Source: Zoogloea sp. 1C4
GTDB taxonomy: Bacteria > Pseudomonadota > Gammaproteobacteria > Burkholderiales > Rhodocyclaceae
Direction of reading: 5' to 3'
Length of the DNA: 64,000 bases
NCBI RefSeq assembly: GCF_009469605.1
Contig: NZ_SSXU01000004.1
Coordinates: 186,001-250,000 of the forward strand
Position numbers and translations under genes: made by a program. Below are positions 10,146 through 20,169 of the stretch, in pieces. How positions within the stretch are numbered: position 1 is the stretch's first letter; each line of letters starts with the position of its first letter. The notes under the pieces were generated by a model that did not search any database, was not told where the DNA came from, and saw only the letters and a program-made list of their open reading frames with translations.

Positions 10146-11270
10146 TCAGTAGATTTCGCCGACGGCAAACAGGCGGCGATGTTCCTTCATGGCATAGCGG
10201 TCGGTCATGCCGGCGATGTAGTCGGCGATGGCCCGCGGCTTGTCGTTCCGGGCCATCTGCTGGTACTGGGGCGGCAGCAGGCGCGGGTCGTTCATGAAGG
10301 CGCCGAAGAGGTCCTGGATGATGCGCCGGGCCTTGTCGGTCATGCGCAGCACCTGGTAGTGGTGGTAGAGGTTGTCACGGAGGAAGCCCTTGAGAATCCG
10401 CAGCTCGGGCAGCAGATCGGCGCTGTAGGCCACCAGGCGGGGCGCGCTGCGCACGTCCTCCAGGCTTGTCACATCCGCGGCCTGGATGTTGTGGCGGGTC
10501 TGCTCGATGAGATCGACGGCCATCATGTTGATCATGCGTCGGATGGTCTCGTGGATCAGCCGGCGGCCGGCCAGACCGGGATAGGCGGCCTCGACGGTGC
10601 GCCGATTGCGGGCAAAGATCGGCACGGCGTCGAGCTGTTCGAGGCTGATGAGCCCCGAGCGCAGGCCATCGTCCACGTCGTGGTTGTTGTAGGCGATCTC
10701 GTCGGCGAGGTTGGCCAGCTGGGCCTCGAGGGACGGCTGCCGGCCTTCGAGAAAGCGCCGGCCGATGTCCCCGAGCAGTTCCGCGCTCTTCGGCGAACAA
10801 TGCTTGAGGATGCCCTCCCGCGTCTCGTGAAGGAGGTTGAGGCCGTTGAAGTCGGCGTAGCTCTCTTCGAGCAGATCGACGGTGCGCAACGACTGGAGGT
10901 TGTGCTCGAAACCGCCGAAATCCTTCATGCAGCCGTTGAGCGCCTCCTGGCCGGCGTGGCCGAAGGGGGTGTGCCCCAGATCGTGGGAGAGGGCGACGGC
11001 TTCGGCGAGATCCTCGTTGAGGCGCAGCGCCCGGGCGATCGAGCGGGTGATCTGGGCGACCTCGATGCTGTGGGTGAGGCGGGTGCGGAACAGATCGCCT
11101 TCGTGGTTCACGAAGACCTGGGTTTTATATTCGAGCCGGCGGAAGGCCGTGCAATGCACGATGCGGTCGCGGTCGCGCTGGAACTCGCCCCGCGCCAGCG
11201 GCGGCGCCTCCGCCACCCGCCGGCCACGGGTGTTGGCTTCGCTGACCGCGTAGGGCGCCAGTTCGCTCAT
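10146..11270 (-). CDS. dgt: Deoxyguanosinetriphosphate triphosphohydrolase-like protein
   Basis: HD-domain phosphohydrolase that cleaves dNTPs to the deoxynucleoside and tripolyphosphate. The 374-residue protein has the metal ligands in order: H67 in LTHSIEV and H96-D97 in [12 protein letters not shown], plus the N-terminal [21 protein letters not shown] block typical of the shorter dgt-like family. Starts 13 nt after the aroB stop and is the last gene of the pilM-aroKB run. Nucleotide specificity of the short family varies and is not predictable here. Confidence 0.93.
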   Translation of the reverse strand: MSELAPYAVSEANTRGRRVAEAPPLARGEFQRDRDRIVHCTAFRRLEYKTQVFVNHEGDLFRTRLTHSIEVAQITRSIARALRLNEDLAEAVALSHDLGHTPFGHAGQEALNGCMKDFGGFEHNLQSLRTVDLLEESYADFNGLNLLHETREGILKHCSPKSAELLGDIGRRFLEGRQPSLEAQLANLADEIAYNNHDVDDGLRSGLISLEQLDAVPIFARNRRTVEAAYPGLAGRRLIHETIRRMINMMAVDLIEQTRHNIQAADVTSLEDVRSAPRLVAYSADLLPELRILKGFLRDNLYHHYQVLRMTDKARRIIQDLFGAFMNDPRLLPPQYQQMARNDKPRAIADYIAGMTDRYAMKEHRRLFAVGEIY

Positions 11271-11283
11271 CGGCGGGGGCGGC

Positions 11284-12363
11284 TCAGCAGCACGCCTCGA
11301 TGGTGGCGCGGATCTCGGCGGTGCTGGCCTCGGCGCTGATCACGGCCTTGCCGATCGCCTTCAGCAGCACCAGCCGCAAAGTGCCGTCGCTCACCTTCTT
11401 GTCGTGGGCCATCAGCTCGAGATAGCGGTCGGCGCCGAGGGGCGCGCCCTTCACCGGCAGGCCGGCACGCTCGTGGATCCGGCGGACTCGCGCCACGTCG
11501 GCCTCGGTGATCCAGCCCAGCTGGTGCGACAGCTCGGCGGCCATCACCGCACCAGCGGCCACCGCCTCGCCGTGCAGCCACTCGCCGTAGCCGAGGCCGG
11601 TCTCGATGGCGTGGCCAAAGGTGTGCCCCAGGTTGAGGGTGGCGCGCTCACCCTGCTCGGTCTCGTCGGCGGCGACCACTTCGGCCTTGTTGCGGCAGGA
11701 GCGCTCGACGGCCTCGGCGAGGGCGTCGGCGTCGCGGGCCAGCAGGCGCTCGAGATTGGCCTCGATCCATTCGAGGAAGGGCAGGTCGCGGATCAGGCCG
11801 TACTTGATGACTTCGGCGAGGCCGGCCTTGAGTTCGCGATCGGGCAGGGTGTTGAGGGTGGCGATGTCGGCCAGCACCAGCCGGGGCTGGTAGAAGGCGC
11901 CGATCATGTTCTTGCCGAGCGGGTGGTTGATCGCCGTCTTGCCGCCGACCGACGAATCCACCTGGGACAGCAGTGTGGTGGGCACCTGGATGAAGGGCAC
12001 CCCGCGCTGGTAGCTGGCGGCCGCGAAGCCGACCATGTCGCCGACGACCCCGCCGCCGAGGGCGATGAGGGTGGTGCTACGGTCGCAACGGTCGCCGAGC
12101 AGGCCGTCGAAGATGAGGTTGAGGGTGGGCCAGTCTTTGTGCGCCTCGCCATCGGGAAGCACGATCTCGGTGACCCGCAGCCCCCGCTCGCGCAGCGCAG
12201 CGACGAAGGGCGCCAGATACAGCGGCCCGACCACGGTGTTGGTGATCACGGCGACCCGCTTGCTCTTGAGGTAGGGCAGGATCAGGCCCGGGTCGGCCAG
12301 CAGCCCGGTGCCGATGTGGATGGGGTAGCTGCGCGCATCCAGCGCGACGCTCAGTGTTCGCAT
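11284..12363 (-). CDS. aroB: 3-dehydroquinate synthase
   Basis: Second step of the shikimate pathway: converts DAHP to 3-dehydroquinate using NAD and a divalent metal. The 359-residue protein has the NAD-binding [13 protein letters not shown], the conserved [10 protein letters not shown], and the metal-binding stretch [12 protein letters not shown], at the family's normal length. The start overlaps the end of aroK by 13 bp, so the two are co-translated. Confidence 0.96.
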   Translation of the reverse strand: MRTLSVALDARSYPIHIGTGLLADPGLILPYLKSKRVAVITNTVVGPLYLAPFVAALRERGLRVTEIVLPDGEAHKDWPTLNLIFDGLLGDRCDRSTTLIALGGGVVGDMVGFAAASYQRGVPFIQVPTTLLSQVDSSVGGKTAINHPLGKNMIGAFYQPRLVLADIATLNTLPDRELKAGLAEVIKYGLIRDLPFLEWIEANLERLLARDADALAEAVERSCRNKAEVVAADETEQGERATLNLGHTFGHAIETGLGYGEWLHGEAVAAGAVMAAELSHQLGWITEADVARVRRIHERAGLPVKGAPLGADRYLELMAHDKKVSDGTLRLVLLKAIGKAVISAEASTAEIRATIEACC

Positions 12364-12875
12364 AGGGCCTGCAATTCCTTCTCTATCAGCTTCACCATCG
12401 CGTGGGGCGTGCCACGCCCGCCTTCGACGATGATGTGGGCGACTTCCCGGTAAAAGGGGCCGCGGGATTTAAGCAGTTCTTCGAGGCGGCCCTTTGGGTC
12501 GGCCACCTGGAGCAAGGGCCGGCTGCGGTCGTGGCGGGTGCGCTCCCACAGGATCTGCGGCGGCACGCTGAGGAACACCACCACCGCGCGCTCCCGCAGC
12601 AGCGCGCGGTTCTCGGGCCGGATCACCGCGCCGCCACCGGTGGCAAGCACCATGTTGGATTCGCGGGTGAGTGCGTCGAGGGTCTGGGTTTCGCGCTTGC
12701 GAAACCCGTCTTCACCCTCGATCTCGAAGATGGTCGGGATCTTGACCCCCGTGCGAGCCTCGATCTCGTGGTCGGAATCGACGAAACGCAGACCCAGCCG
12801 CTTGGCGAGATCCCGTCCCACGGTGGTCTTGCCCGAGCCGGGCATACCGACGAGGACTACACAAGTTTGCTTCAT
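12351..12875 (-). CDS. aroK: Shikimate kinase
   Basis: Phosphorylates shikimate at the 3-hydroxyl with ATP in aromatic amino acid synthesis. The 174-residue protein has the P-loop GMPGSGKT at residues 10-17, the shikimate-binding DSDHEIE, and the GGGAV loop, as in AroK of other proteobacteria. It precedes aroB with a 13-bp overlap. In many beta- and gammaproteobacteria aroKB directly follows pilQ; here a 2-kb Ig-like gene lies between. Confidence 0.96.
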   Translation of the reverse strand: MKQTCVVLVGMPGSGKTTVGRDLAKRLGLRFVDSDHEIEARTGVKIPTIFEIEGEDGFRKRETQTLDALTRESNMVLATGGGAVIRPENRALLRERAVVVFLSVPPQILWERTRHDRSRPLLQVADPKGRLEELLKSRGPFYREVAHIIVEGGRGTPHAMVKLIEKELQALCEH

Positions 12876-12916
12876 TAACAGCCCCGGAACGGGAGCAACT
12901 CCACCCCCTGAAAAAA

Positions 12917-14938
12917 TCAGTTGATTTGAATGTCGCGAGTTACTGACTCACCACTCGGGCTTGTGAACCGCAAAGTCACAGAACCACTCATTTTTGCGGT
13001 ACAGGAACCTGCATTTACTATCAAAGTATGAGCGGTTCCACCTGCATTAGGAGTACGTGGAACGACTGAGGGTTCAAGAGAAAAAAGCCTAATGGCACTA
13101 GGCTCGGTCGCATTCGTTGGCTCAGGAGTAGGCTGTGTCCACTTTAGAGTATCAGCAACCTTAGTAATCGTTGCACCAGCCGGAAGTGGGTTGTCATTTT
13201 CATCCGAAACTACGAACGTATAGTTACCAGAACATCCCTGAGAAGCAAATACGCTCGGAGTGACAGCACCAACTATGTGACTCGAAAGGGTGATAACGGC
13301 AACCCTGCGCACATGCGCTGCACCCCAAACATCATCGCAGGTACCAGCCTTGGAGATACCTGCACAAGCTGTTGGGGGAGATTTTGGCGTCGCACCATAC
13401 GCGATTTCCCGCTCACCGGACTGCCAGGAGCCGTTTTCATTATTGTCGACGAAGGCATCGCCCAGATCACGGAACGGCTCGCCACGATCCCAGGTGTTAT
13501 TGGTGTTTAAATCGTCGAAACTTTCCTCACCCTGCGCGTACGCCAGGATCGTCACACGACCATCCGCGGGGCGGGAATTAGCGGACGTGAACTTCACCGA
13601 ACACGCACCGTCCTCAGTGGTACAGAAAGGCTGCACCCCCCCGCCTTCACTGATGAAATTGACCACCGTGCCATTAACAACCGGATTACCCAAACGGTCG
13701 TAGGCCCGCGCAGTCAAAGTGGTCTGCACCCCATCGATATGGGCGCCTTCAATATTGAATGTTTCAACCGCCAGCGAGAACCTGTCCTGGGTCGGACGCC
13801 CCGTGGAGATCGTCAGATTAGGCGACTGGCTCTTGATCGCCGCGTTGCCGGCGAGTTCCGCGGTCACCCACACCGGGGTAGGCACGGACCCCGCAGTTAC
13901 AGTTACGCTGACAGTACCATCGGCGCCGGTCGTACCCTGCACGATACCGGCACTTTGGCCATTCAGCTTGATGCCGCCCACTCGGGTCGACAAGTCGAAA
14001 TTAACCGCCCTACCAGCAATCGGGCTATTCGTACTATCGACCAACTTGAAGGTGACGATCGAGTCGGACGACAGACCCGCCCCCCCCGTCCCAGCCAATA
14101 CGATCGACGACGGCGTTGCCGAGATAAAGCTTACGTTGGACGGTTGCGGCGCCGCGACCTGCAGCGTAAGAGAACTGGAGGTGCCCTGCACGGAAGCCGT
14201 AATCGTGTCCGTACCAGCACAGCCCTTATCGGTATAGGTAGCGGTTGCGACACCGTTCACTGAGGAAACGCTGCGGCTGAGGCTGGCCTTGCCGGCCGTA
14301 TCACAAGCAGAGGAAAAGCTCACGGTCTGGGCGGAGGTCGCCGGCACACCATTCAACAAAACCTGCACCGAAATCGAAGTACTTGCGTAAGCGCTGAGTG
14401 AAGTGGAGTTAGCTGCCAGATTGGCGAGCGCAACGGTACCAGGACTGACGGCATAGCCGATCGTCTTCGTGACCTGTTTGTCAGCGACGGTCGCCGCGAC
14501 CGTCAGGTTTGCTGCTCCGCTCGCAGCAAGGCTGGCCGCCTGCAGATTGATGGACGCGATCCCATTACTATCGGTCAACGCCGTACCGGAACCGGGCTCG
14601 AACACCGCCAGCCCCCCATCCGTCGTGAAGCTCACCACCGCATTCGGGACGACCACTCCCTTGGCATCCTTCACCAGCGCCTTGACCGTCAGGGGCTTGC
14701 CCGCGGACAGGGTGTTGCTACTGAGCCCCGACGCGGCATCGGTCAGGGAAAGCGCGATGGTGCCGTCTGCCGCGGCCGTGCCGCCGGTGCCACAGGACGT
14801 CGAGAAGGCCGTCGGGCAATCCGAGGACGAACTGCCGCCCCCGCCACCGCCGCCGCAACCTGCGACAGCTAGGGCGAGCGTCACCAGAGACGCGAGACGA
14901 ACCGGTGGGATGAGACCGAGTGCATCGAAATTACGCAT
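12917..14938 (-). CDS. Ig-like (Big_1-type) repeat lipoprotein, function unknown
   Basis: A 673-residue exported protein. The N-terminus has a hydrophobic segment ending in LALAVAGC, a lipobox, followed by a glycine run and serines that form a flexible linker. The body is about four beta-rich bacterial Ig modules with Big_1 features (GNPVVNGTVVNF, DSNGIASINL, ADGTVSVTV). In the last third lie two acidic Asn/Asp turns, DLNTNNTWDRGE and VDNNENGSWQSGE, resembling calcium-binding loops. Starts 27 nt after the pilQ stop with AAAGGA upstream, so it may be the sixth gene of the pilus operon. Its base composition is clearly less GC-rich than its neighbours, suggesting acquisition or relaxed codon selection. 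Role in adhesion or pilus function is only an inference. Confidence 0.8.
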   Translation of the reverse strand: MRNFDALGLIPPVRLASLVTLALAVAGCGGGGGGGSSSSDCPTAFSTSCGTGGTAAADGTIALSLTDAASGLSSNTLSAGKPLTVKALVKDAKGVVVPNAVVSFTTDGGLAVFEPGSGTALTDSNGIASINLQAASLAASGAANLTVAATVADKQVTKTIGYAVSPGTVALANLAANSTSLSAYASTSISVQVLLNGVPATSAQTVSFSSACDTAGKASLSRSVSSVNGVATATYTDKGCAGTDTITASVQGTSSSLTLQVAAPQPSNVSFISATPSSIVLAGTGGAGLSSDSIVTFKLVDSTNSPIAGRAVNFDLSTRVGGIKLNGQSAGIVQGTTGADGTVSVTVTAGSVPTPVWVTAELAGNAAIKSQSPNLTISTGRPTQDRFSLAVETFNIEGAHIDGVQTTLTARAYDRLGNPVVNGTVVNFISEGGGVQPFCTTEDGACSVKFTSANSRPADGRVTILAYAQGEESFDDLNTNNTWDRGEPFRDLGDAFVDNNENGSWQSGEREIAYGATPKSPPTACAGISKAGTCDDVWGAAHVRRVAVITLSSHIVGAVTPSVFASQGCSGNYTFVVSDENDNPLPAGATITKVADTLKWTQPTPEPTNATEPSAIRLFSLEPSVVPRTPNAGGTAHTLIVNAGSCTAKMSGSVTLRFTSPSGESVTRDIQIN

Positions 14939-14964
14939 GTGAAGTTCCTTTCAGACCTGGGTGT

Positions 14965-17145
14965 TCAACGCAGCCCAAGCTGGTCGTTGATGATACGCGG
15001 CGTGATGAAGACAAGCAGTTCGGTCTTGTTGTCTTTACGCTCGTTGCTGCGGAAGAGATAACCGAGCACCGGCAGATCGCCGAGCAGCGGGATCTTGGTC
15101 GTCGCGTTGGAGACATCCTGGGTGTAGATGCCCCCGATGACGATCGTACCGCCGTTTTCAACGACAACTTCCGTCTTGACGTGCTTGGTGTCGATCGGGA
15201 CGCCCGAGGTCAGGGCCACATTGTAGTTGGGCGAATCCTTGTTCACCTCGAGCGTCATCATGATCTTGCCATCAGGCGTGACCTGCGGCTTGACCTTGAG
15301 CGCCAGATTGGCCTTCCGGAAAGACACGCTGGTGGCGCCGGAGCTGGTCGCAGAGTTGTACGGGATTTCAGTACCCTGCTCGATGATCGCCTCAGCCTTG
15401 TCGGCGGTCATCACGCGCGGACGGGACACCACCTTGCCGCGACCGTCGGCTTCGAGGGCAGAGACTTCGAGATCGATGTAGCGCGTGGCAGCGCTGTTCC
15501 ACAGGGCCAGCGAGAACGCACCGGCCTGCTTGTTGTTGATCGTCGAGGCCGGCAGATTGACGCCGAGGGAATCGTTGAAGTTCGGCATCGTGACGATCTG
15601 GCCGGCCTGGTAGCCGGTGTTCGACAGATTGCCGGACCCGAAGGTGTTGCGATAGACCTGCACGCCGCCGGTGGTGGTGCCCAGCAGGCCGCCGGTCTTG
15701 CCGCCGAAGCCCAGGCGGACGCCCAGATTGCGCGAGAAGGTGTCGGTGGCTTCGACGATCTGCGCTTCGATCAGCACCTGACGCACTTCCACGTCGATCT
15801 CGGCGATCAGCCGGCGCATCTCCTCGAGGCGCGACGGGATGTCGTTCACGAAGATCTTGTTGCTGCGCTCGTCGGGCACCACGCTGCCACGCTTGGACAG
15901 CACCGTCTGGTCCTTGCTCTTGAGGAACTCGGCGACGGACTTGGCCTTGTGGTAGTTGATCTGGAAGCTCTCTGTGCGCAGCGGCTCGAGATCGCCGATC
16001 TGGGCCTTGGCTTCGAGATCGAGCTTCTCGCGGGCGGCGAGTTCATCCCGCGGCGCGATCCAGATCACGTTGCCGTTCTTGCGCATGTCGAGGCCACGGG
16101 CCTGCAGGATGATGTCCAGCGCCTGATCCCACGGCACGTCCTTCAGGCGCAAGGTGAGGTTGCCCTGCACCGAATCGCTGGTGATGATATTGAAGTTCGT
16201 GAAGTCGGCGATGACCTGCAGCACCGAACGCACGTCGATGTTCTGGAAGTTCAGCGACAGCTTCTCGCCGCCAAAACGCCCCTTGGCAGAGCCCTGGGTG
16301 AGCTTGTTCGGGTCTTCGCGGACCGGCTTCACCTCGAGCACGAACTGGTTGTCGCTCTGGTAGGCGTTGTGCTCCCACAGCCCCTTGGGGGTGATGGTCA
16401 TGCGCACGTTGCCGCCCTGAGCCTGGGTCAGCACGGTGGACACCGGCGTACCGAAATCCAACACGTCGAGCTTGCGACGCAGCTGCTCGGGCACGTCGGT
16501 CTTGAGGAAATCGACGATCAGGCTGGTGCCCTGCTGGCGGATGTCGATGCCGGCGTTCGGATCGGACAGATCCACCACCAGCCGGCCTTCGCCTTCCTTG
16601 CCGCGGCGGAAGTTGATGTCGCGGATCGCGTGACGCTCGCCCATACCGACCGCCGACGGTGCCGCAAACTGCGACGACTGGGCCACGCCCACGCCGGTGG
16701 CTTCCTTCATCTGGGCCGACGAGAGGGTGATCAGCACGTCCTTGCCATCGATGCGGACATCGTAGGGCGAGACGCGGGTCAGGTTGAGGACCAGCCGCGT
16801 GCGGTCGCCCACCTGGACGATATTGACACTGCGCAGATCACCGGCGTTGAGCGCCTGGCTGTTGCGCCCGAGGCCGTTGGCGGTATCGGGAAAATCGAAG
16901 GCCACCCGCGCCGGATTGGCCACGCTGAAGCTCGCCGGCACGGCCGCCAGGGGCTGGGCCATGGTGAGCTTGAGCATGACGTTGCCGCCCTGATCGGCGG
17001 CGACGATGTTCTCGATGCGGTTGGCTGCCCGGGCTTCAGCCCCCGGCGGCGTCTGCGCCAGGGCTGGCGCCAGCGGGGTCAGCCCCCCGAAACATGCTGC
17101 AATGACCCACGCGCCAAGCTTGACGCCACAACGTCCCGTTTTCAT
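14965..17145 (-). CDS. pilQ: Type IV pilus secretin PilQ
   Basis: Forms the outer-membrane ring through which the pilus passes. The 726-residue precursor has a signal peptide (KLGAWVIAACFGGL to ALA), AMIN domains in the N-terminal third that bind peptidoglycan, secretin N modules (LNFQNIDVRSVLQVIADF), and the C-terminal secretin domain with VPLLGDLPVLGYLF-type motif (IPLLGDLPVLGYLFR). The ATG at 17145 overlaps the pilP stop (ATGA) and has AGGAG upstream; an in-frame start 20 codons earlier would spoil the signal peptide. Last core gene of pilMNOPQ. Confidence 0.97.
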   Translation of the reverse strand: MKTGRCGVKLGAWVIAACFGGLTPLAPALAQTPPGAEARAANRIENIVAADQGGNVMLKLTMAQPLAAVPASFSVANPARVAFDFPDTANGLGRNSQALNAGDLRSVNIVQVGDRTRLVLNLTRVSPYDVRIDGKDVLITLSSAQMKEATGVGVAQSSQFAAPSAVGMGERHAIRDINFRRGKEGEGRLVVDLSDPNAGIDIRQQGTSLIVDFLKTDVPEQLRRKLDVLDFGTPVSTVLTQAQGGNVRMTITPKGLWEHNAYQSDNQFVLEVKPVREDPNKLTQGSAKGRFGGEKLSLNFQNIDVRSVLQVIADFTNFNIITSDSVQGNLTLRLKDVPWDQALDIILQARGLDMRKNGNVIWIAPRDELAAREKLDLEAKAQIGDLEPLRTESFQINYHKAKSVAEFLKSKDQTVLSKRGSVVPDERSNKIFVNDIPSRLEEMRRLIAEIDVEVRQVLIEAQIVEATDTFSRNLGVRLGFGGKTGGLLGTTTGGVQVYRNTFGSGNLSNTGYQAGQIVTMPNFNDSLGVNLPASTINNKQAGAFSLALWNSAATRYIDLEVSALEADGRGKVVSRPRVMTADKAEAIIEQGTEIPYNSATSSGATSVSFRKANLALKVKPQVTPDGKIMMTLEVNKDSPNYNVALTSGVPIDTKHVKTEVVVENGGTIVIGGIYTQDVSNATTKIPLLGDLPVLGYLFRSNERKDNKTELLVFITPRIINDQLGLR

Positions 17146-17675
17146 TTCTTCGACTCCTGAGGCGCCTGCTCTTGCAATTGCAGCGTGCTGATGCGTTCCG
17201 TCCACTCACCGCTCGCATCTTCGACGAGTTCCTTCAATGTGACCTCCGTCTCCGTGATGGCGGTGATCTGCCCGTAGTTCTGTCCGAGATAGTTGCCAAC
17301 CTTCACCTGATGCAGCGTCTTGTCGGCAAAGATGATGGCGTGGGACTGCCCACGTTTCATCAGCACACCGACCATCTTCAGCGATTCCAGGGGATAGGCT
17401 TCGAGCGGCTCACGCCGTCGGTTGGCATCGGGAGCAAACTGCCCCCCTTTTTTGTCCGGCTCAAGTTTGGCGACCCGGAACGGATCAACCTTGCTCGCGC
17501 CCTGATAATTCACCGGCACGACCTGCTGGATCGGCGGAAGCGGCTTGAGGTTGGGCTTGAGCCCCTTGGAGTTTTCTTCCATCCAGCTGCGCAGGTCATC
17601 CTGCTCGTCCCCGCAGCCGGACAACAGAAGCACCGCAGCCAGCGGCAGCAGCGCGGTCAATCGGACGCTCTTCAT
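17142..17675 (-). CDS. pilP: Type IV pilus assembly lipoprotein PilP
   Basis: Inner-membrane lipoprotein that links the PilNO platform to the PilQ secretin. The 177-residue precursor has a signal sequence with lipobox LLLSGC, a low-complexity linker, and the compact C-terminal beta-domain (SLKMVGVLMKRGQSHAII to KVGNYLGQNYGQI) that binds PilQ. Overlaps pilO and pilQ by four bases on each side (ATGA), so translation is coupled through the operon. Confidence 0.96.
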   Translation of the reverse strand: MKSVRLTALLPLAAVLLLSGCGDEQDDLRSWMEENSKGLKPNLKPLPPIQQVVPVNYQGASKVDPFRVAKLEPDKKGGQFAPDANRRREPLEAYPLESLKMVGVLMKRGQSHAIIFADKTLHQVKVGNYLGQNYGQITAITETEVTLKELVEDASGEWTERISTLQLQEQAPQESKK

Positions 17676-18346
17676 TTAGCCGCCTTTTCCTTGGCCTTTT
17701 CCTTGCGCAGCTTGGCCACTTCGTCGTCGTCAAGGTAGCGGTAGGTCACGGCCGTCGCATCGAACTTGAGCACGCCATCCTTCTGCGTCTCGATTGCGAT
17801 GTCGTTGAGGGTGACGATCCGCGGCATCTGCGCCACATCGCTCACGAACTCACCGAGGTCGTGGTAGTTGCCGATGACGCGCACCGCGATGGGCAGCTCG
17901 GCGTAGAAATCCTTCATGACTTCCGAGCCCGGCTTGAACAGCTCGAACTGCAGACCGCGGCCAAGGCCCGCCTGGTTGATGTCGGCCAGCAGGGCTTCCA
18001 TCTCGGAGCGGTTGGGCAGTTGCTTCAGCAGCGCGCCGAACTGGCGGTCGATCTCGCTCAGCTGGCGCTTGTACTCGGGCAGATTGACCGCCTGCTCCTT
18101 CTTTTCCTTCCACTCCTGCTTGAGGCGGCTTTCCTCTTCGCGCTTGGTTTCGAGCTGCGACCACTGGGTGCTCCAGTCGAGCCACCAGCCGCCGACGACG
18201 ATGGCGAAGAAGATCGCGATGAGGAAGCTTACCCGCGGCAGCAGCGGCCACTGGCCCGGATCGTTGGGATCCAGGCCCTTGAAATCCCGCATCAGGCTCT
18301 GGTAATCCCGGCCCCGGATCTGCTCCATTGACACCCTGAGACCCAT
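17672..18346 (-). CDS. pilO: Type IV pilus inner-membrane protein PilO
   Basis: Bitopic inner-membrane protein that pairs with PilN. The 224 residues show a short cytoplasmic N-terminus, one transmembrane helix (VSFLIAIFFAIVVGGWWL), a charged coiled coil (residues about 70-115, rich in K/E/Q), and a periplasmic ferredoxin-like domain. Both gene ends overlap their neighbours, by one base with pilN and four with pilP. Confidence 0.95.
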   Translation of the reverse strand: MGLRVSMEQIRGRDYQSLMRDFKGLDPNDPGQWPLLPRVSFLIAIFFAIVVGGWWLDWSTQWSQLETKREEESRLKQEWKEKKEQAVNLPEYKRQLSEIDRQFGALLKQLPNRSEMEALLADINQAGLGRGLQFELFKPGSEVMKDFYAELPIAVRVIGNYHDLGEFVSDVAQMPRIVTLNDIAIETQKDGVLKFDATAVTYRYLDDDEVAKLRKEKAKEKAAK

Positions 18347-18951
18347 TACGGCTTACCCCCTACGATCACGGGCGTCTTTCCCTTCAGCTTGCCGACCGGC
18401 TCTTCGGTCTTGGGGCGCTCGATGGTGAAGTTGAGGCTGAACTCGCTGACCCGGCGGTTGTTCAGCGTGGCGGCCTTGACCTCGACGAGATCGGCGCGCT
18501 CGAGATTGGGCGAAGCCTCCAGATTGCGCATCAGGTTGGAGACCCGCGCGTTGGACTGGGCGTAACCCGTCAGATTGATCCGCGAACCGCTCTGCTTGAG
18601 GCCCTTGAGATAGACGCCTTCGGGCATCTGGCTGGCGAGTTCGTTGAAGATCTGGACCGTTTCGGTCCGGTTGGTCTGCAGGGATTCGATCACCTGCTTG
18701 CGCGACAGCAGCGCCTCGGCCTGCTCGCGCAGGCCCTTGATCTCGGCGATTTCCTTGTCGAGTTCGACGATGCTTTCCTTCAGGAAGACGTTCTTGGCTT
18801 CCTGACCATCCACGTAGCCAGCGATGATCGTGTGGCCAACAAACCACACCGCCACGCCGGACAGCGCCGCGACCGCGGCAAACAGCCAGAACTGCTGGCG
18901 TCGGGCCTTACGTTTTTCCTCCCGGTGGGGGAGCAGGTTGATGCGAATCAC
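18346..18951 (-). CDS. pilN: Type IV pilus inner-membrane protein PilN
   Basis: Starts with the conserved MIRINLLPHRE, the short cytoplasmic segment that docks onto PilM, followed by one transmembrane helix (FAAVAALSGVAVWFVGHTI), a coiled coil and a periplasmic domain that dimerises with PilO. Length 201 residues is normal. Overlaps pilM by four bases. Confidence 0.95.
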   Translation of the reverse strand: MIRINLLPHREEKRKARRQQFWLFAAVAALSGVAVWFVGHTIIAGYVDGQEAKNVFLKESIVELDKEIAEIKGLREQAEALLSRKQVIESLQTNRTETVQIFNELASQMPEGVYLKGLKQSGSRINLTGYAQSNARVSNLMRNLEASPNLERADLVEVKAATLNNRRVSEFSLNFTIERPKTEEPVGKLKGKTPVIVGGKP

Positions 18952-20024
18952 GAATCAAACCTCCGCAGCGCCAGTCCGCAGGCCACGAGCAGGGCAGGTG
19001 CGTCGGCCGCCAGATTTTTGGGGCGAATCTTGGAACTCAGGCTCATGTTCGCAAAGGGGTTGGCGACCTGGGTCTCGACCTGGGTGCGGCCCGCGACGGT
19101 GTCGGCGAGGCCCGGAATGACCGCACAGCCACCGGCCAGCACGATGTGATCCACCTGATTGAACTGGGTCGAGGTGAAGAAGAACTGCAGCGCGCGGGAG
19201 ACCTCCAGCGCCAGGGCGTCCATGAAGGGCCGCAGCAGTTCGGGTTCGTAGCTCTCGGGCAGGGAGCCGGTGCGCTTGGTGCTTTCGGCCTCCTCGAGGG
19301 ACATCCCGAAGTGGCGCATGATGTCCTGGGTGAGCAGGAAGCCGCCAAAGGCCTGCTCCCGCGCGTAGATCTGGACGCCGTTACGCAGCACCGACACGTT
19401 CATCACGTTGGCGCCCGCATCGACGAGGGCGATGATCTTGTCTTCCCCCTGGCCGGGCAGCTGGGCCTGGACCAGCTCGAAGGCCGACAGCGCCGCGTAG
19501 GACTCGACATCCATCACCAGCGCCTTGAGGCCGGCGGCTTCTGCGGCGGCCACGCGGTCTTCGACCTTCTCCTTGCGCGACGCGGCAATCAGCACCTCGT
19601 CCTCCTCGGTGCTGGACGCAGCCGGGCCGATGACCTGGAAGTCGAGATTCACCTCGTCGAGGGCGAACGGGATGTACTGGTTGGCCTCGGATTCGACCTG
19701 CACCTCCAGCTCCTGATCACGAAGCCCCGCCGGGAGAATGATCTTCTTGGTGATGACCGCCGAGGCGGGCAGCGCCAGCGCGACGAACTTGGTGGTGGTG
19801 CCGAGACGGCGCCAGCCGCGCCGGATCGCTTCGGCGACGGCGTCGAGGTTGGCCACATTGCCATCGGACACGGCTTCGCGGGGAAGGGCTTCGATCGCAT
19901 AGCGCTCGACCCGGTACCCGCCCCCGGAAACAGCCGACAACTCGACCATCTTGACCGACGACGACGAAATGTCGACGCCGATCAGGGGACGTGTCCTGGG
20001 GCTGAGAAAGGATAGGTCGATCAC
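18948..20024 (-). CDS. pilM: Type IV pilus actin-like ATP-binding protein PilM
   Basis: Cytoplasmic actin-like protein that binds ATP and the PilN N-terminus, forming the inner ring of the pilus machine. The 358-residue protein has the phosphate 1 motif IGVDISSSSVKMVEL near the start, LVDAGANVMNVSVL, and the adenosine motif VLAGGCAVIPGL. First gene of the pilMNOPQ operon, preceded by a promoter match at 20106-20078 and divergent from the penicillin-binding protein gene, an arrangement common in Proteobacteria. Confidence 0.96.
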   Translation of the reverse strand: MIDLSFLSPRTRPLIGVDISSSSVKMVELSAVSGGGYRVERYAIEALPREAVSDGNVANLDAVAEAIRRGWRRLGTTTKFVALALPASAVITKKIILPAGLRDQELEVQVESEANQYIPFALDEVNLDFQVIGPAASSTEEDEVLIAASRKEKVEDRVAAAEAAGLKALVMDVESYAALSAFELVQAQLPGQGEDKIIALVDAGANVMNVSVLRNGVQIYAREQAFGGFLLTQDIMRHFGMSLEEAESTKRTGSLPESYEPELLRPFMDALALEVSRALQFFFTSTQFNQVDHIVLAGGCAVIPGLADTVAGRTQVETQVANPFANMSLSSKIRPKNLAADAPALLVACGLALRRFDS

Positions 20025-20077
20025 AAAAAATCCTGAAAATTCTTTATGTTAGGCGCAATAACAACAATCTACATGAA

Positions 20078-20106
20078 ATCCTAGCAACAACCATGACAGG
20101 TGTAAA
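20078..20106 (-). promoter_or_regulatory. Candidate sigma-70 promoter of pilMNOPQ
   Basis: Minus-strand TTTACA (20106-20101), a 17-bp spacer and TAGGAT (20083-20078) match the housekeeping consensus in five and four positions. The start point would be near 20070, about 46 nt before the pilM ATG. The local sequence is much richer in A and T than the flanking genes, as expected for a promoter region. Confidence 0.5.
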
Positions 20107-20163
20107 GCAACACCCTGTAAAACACCGCCGTCGCCCGAACAGGCGGGCAGCAGTGCGTACTCG

Positions 20164-20169
20164 TATAAT
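20164..20169 (+). promoter_or_regulatory. Candidate -10 box for the PBP1A gene
   Basis: A perfect TATAAT in an otherwise GC-rich stretch, 30 nt before the ATG at 20200. No convincing -35 lies 16-18 bp upstream. Transcription would start near 20176 and give a leader of about 24 nt. Confidence 0.4.

Noticed and set aside
5227-10152. A 1641-codon open frame on the plus strand opposite gltB.
   Set aside because: It is a mirror of the GC-rich gltB codons. Its translation is Gly/Ala/Val/His/Asp-rich with no domain, while the opposite strand encodes GltB with all catalytic motifs.
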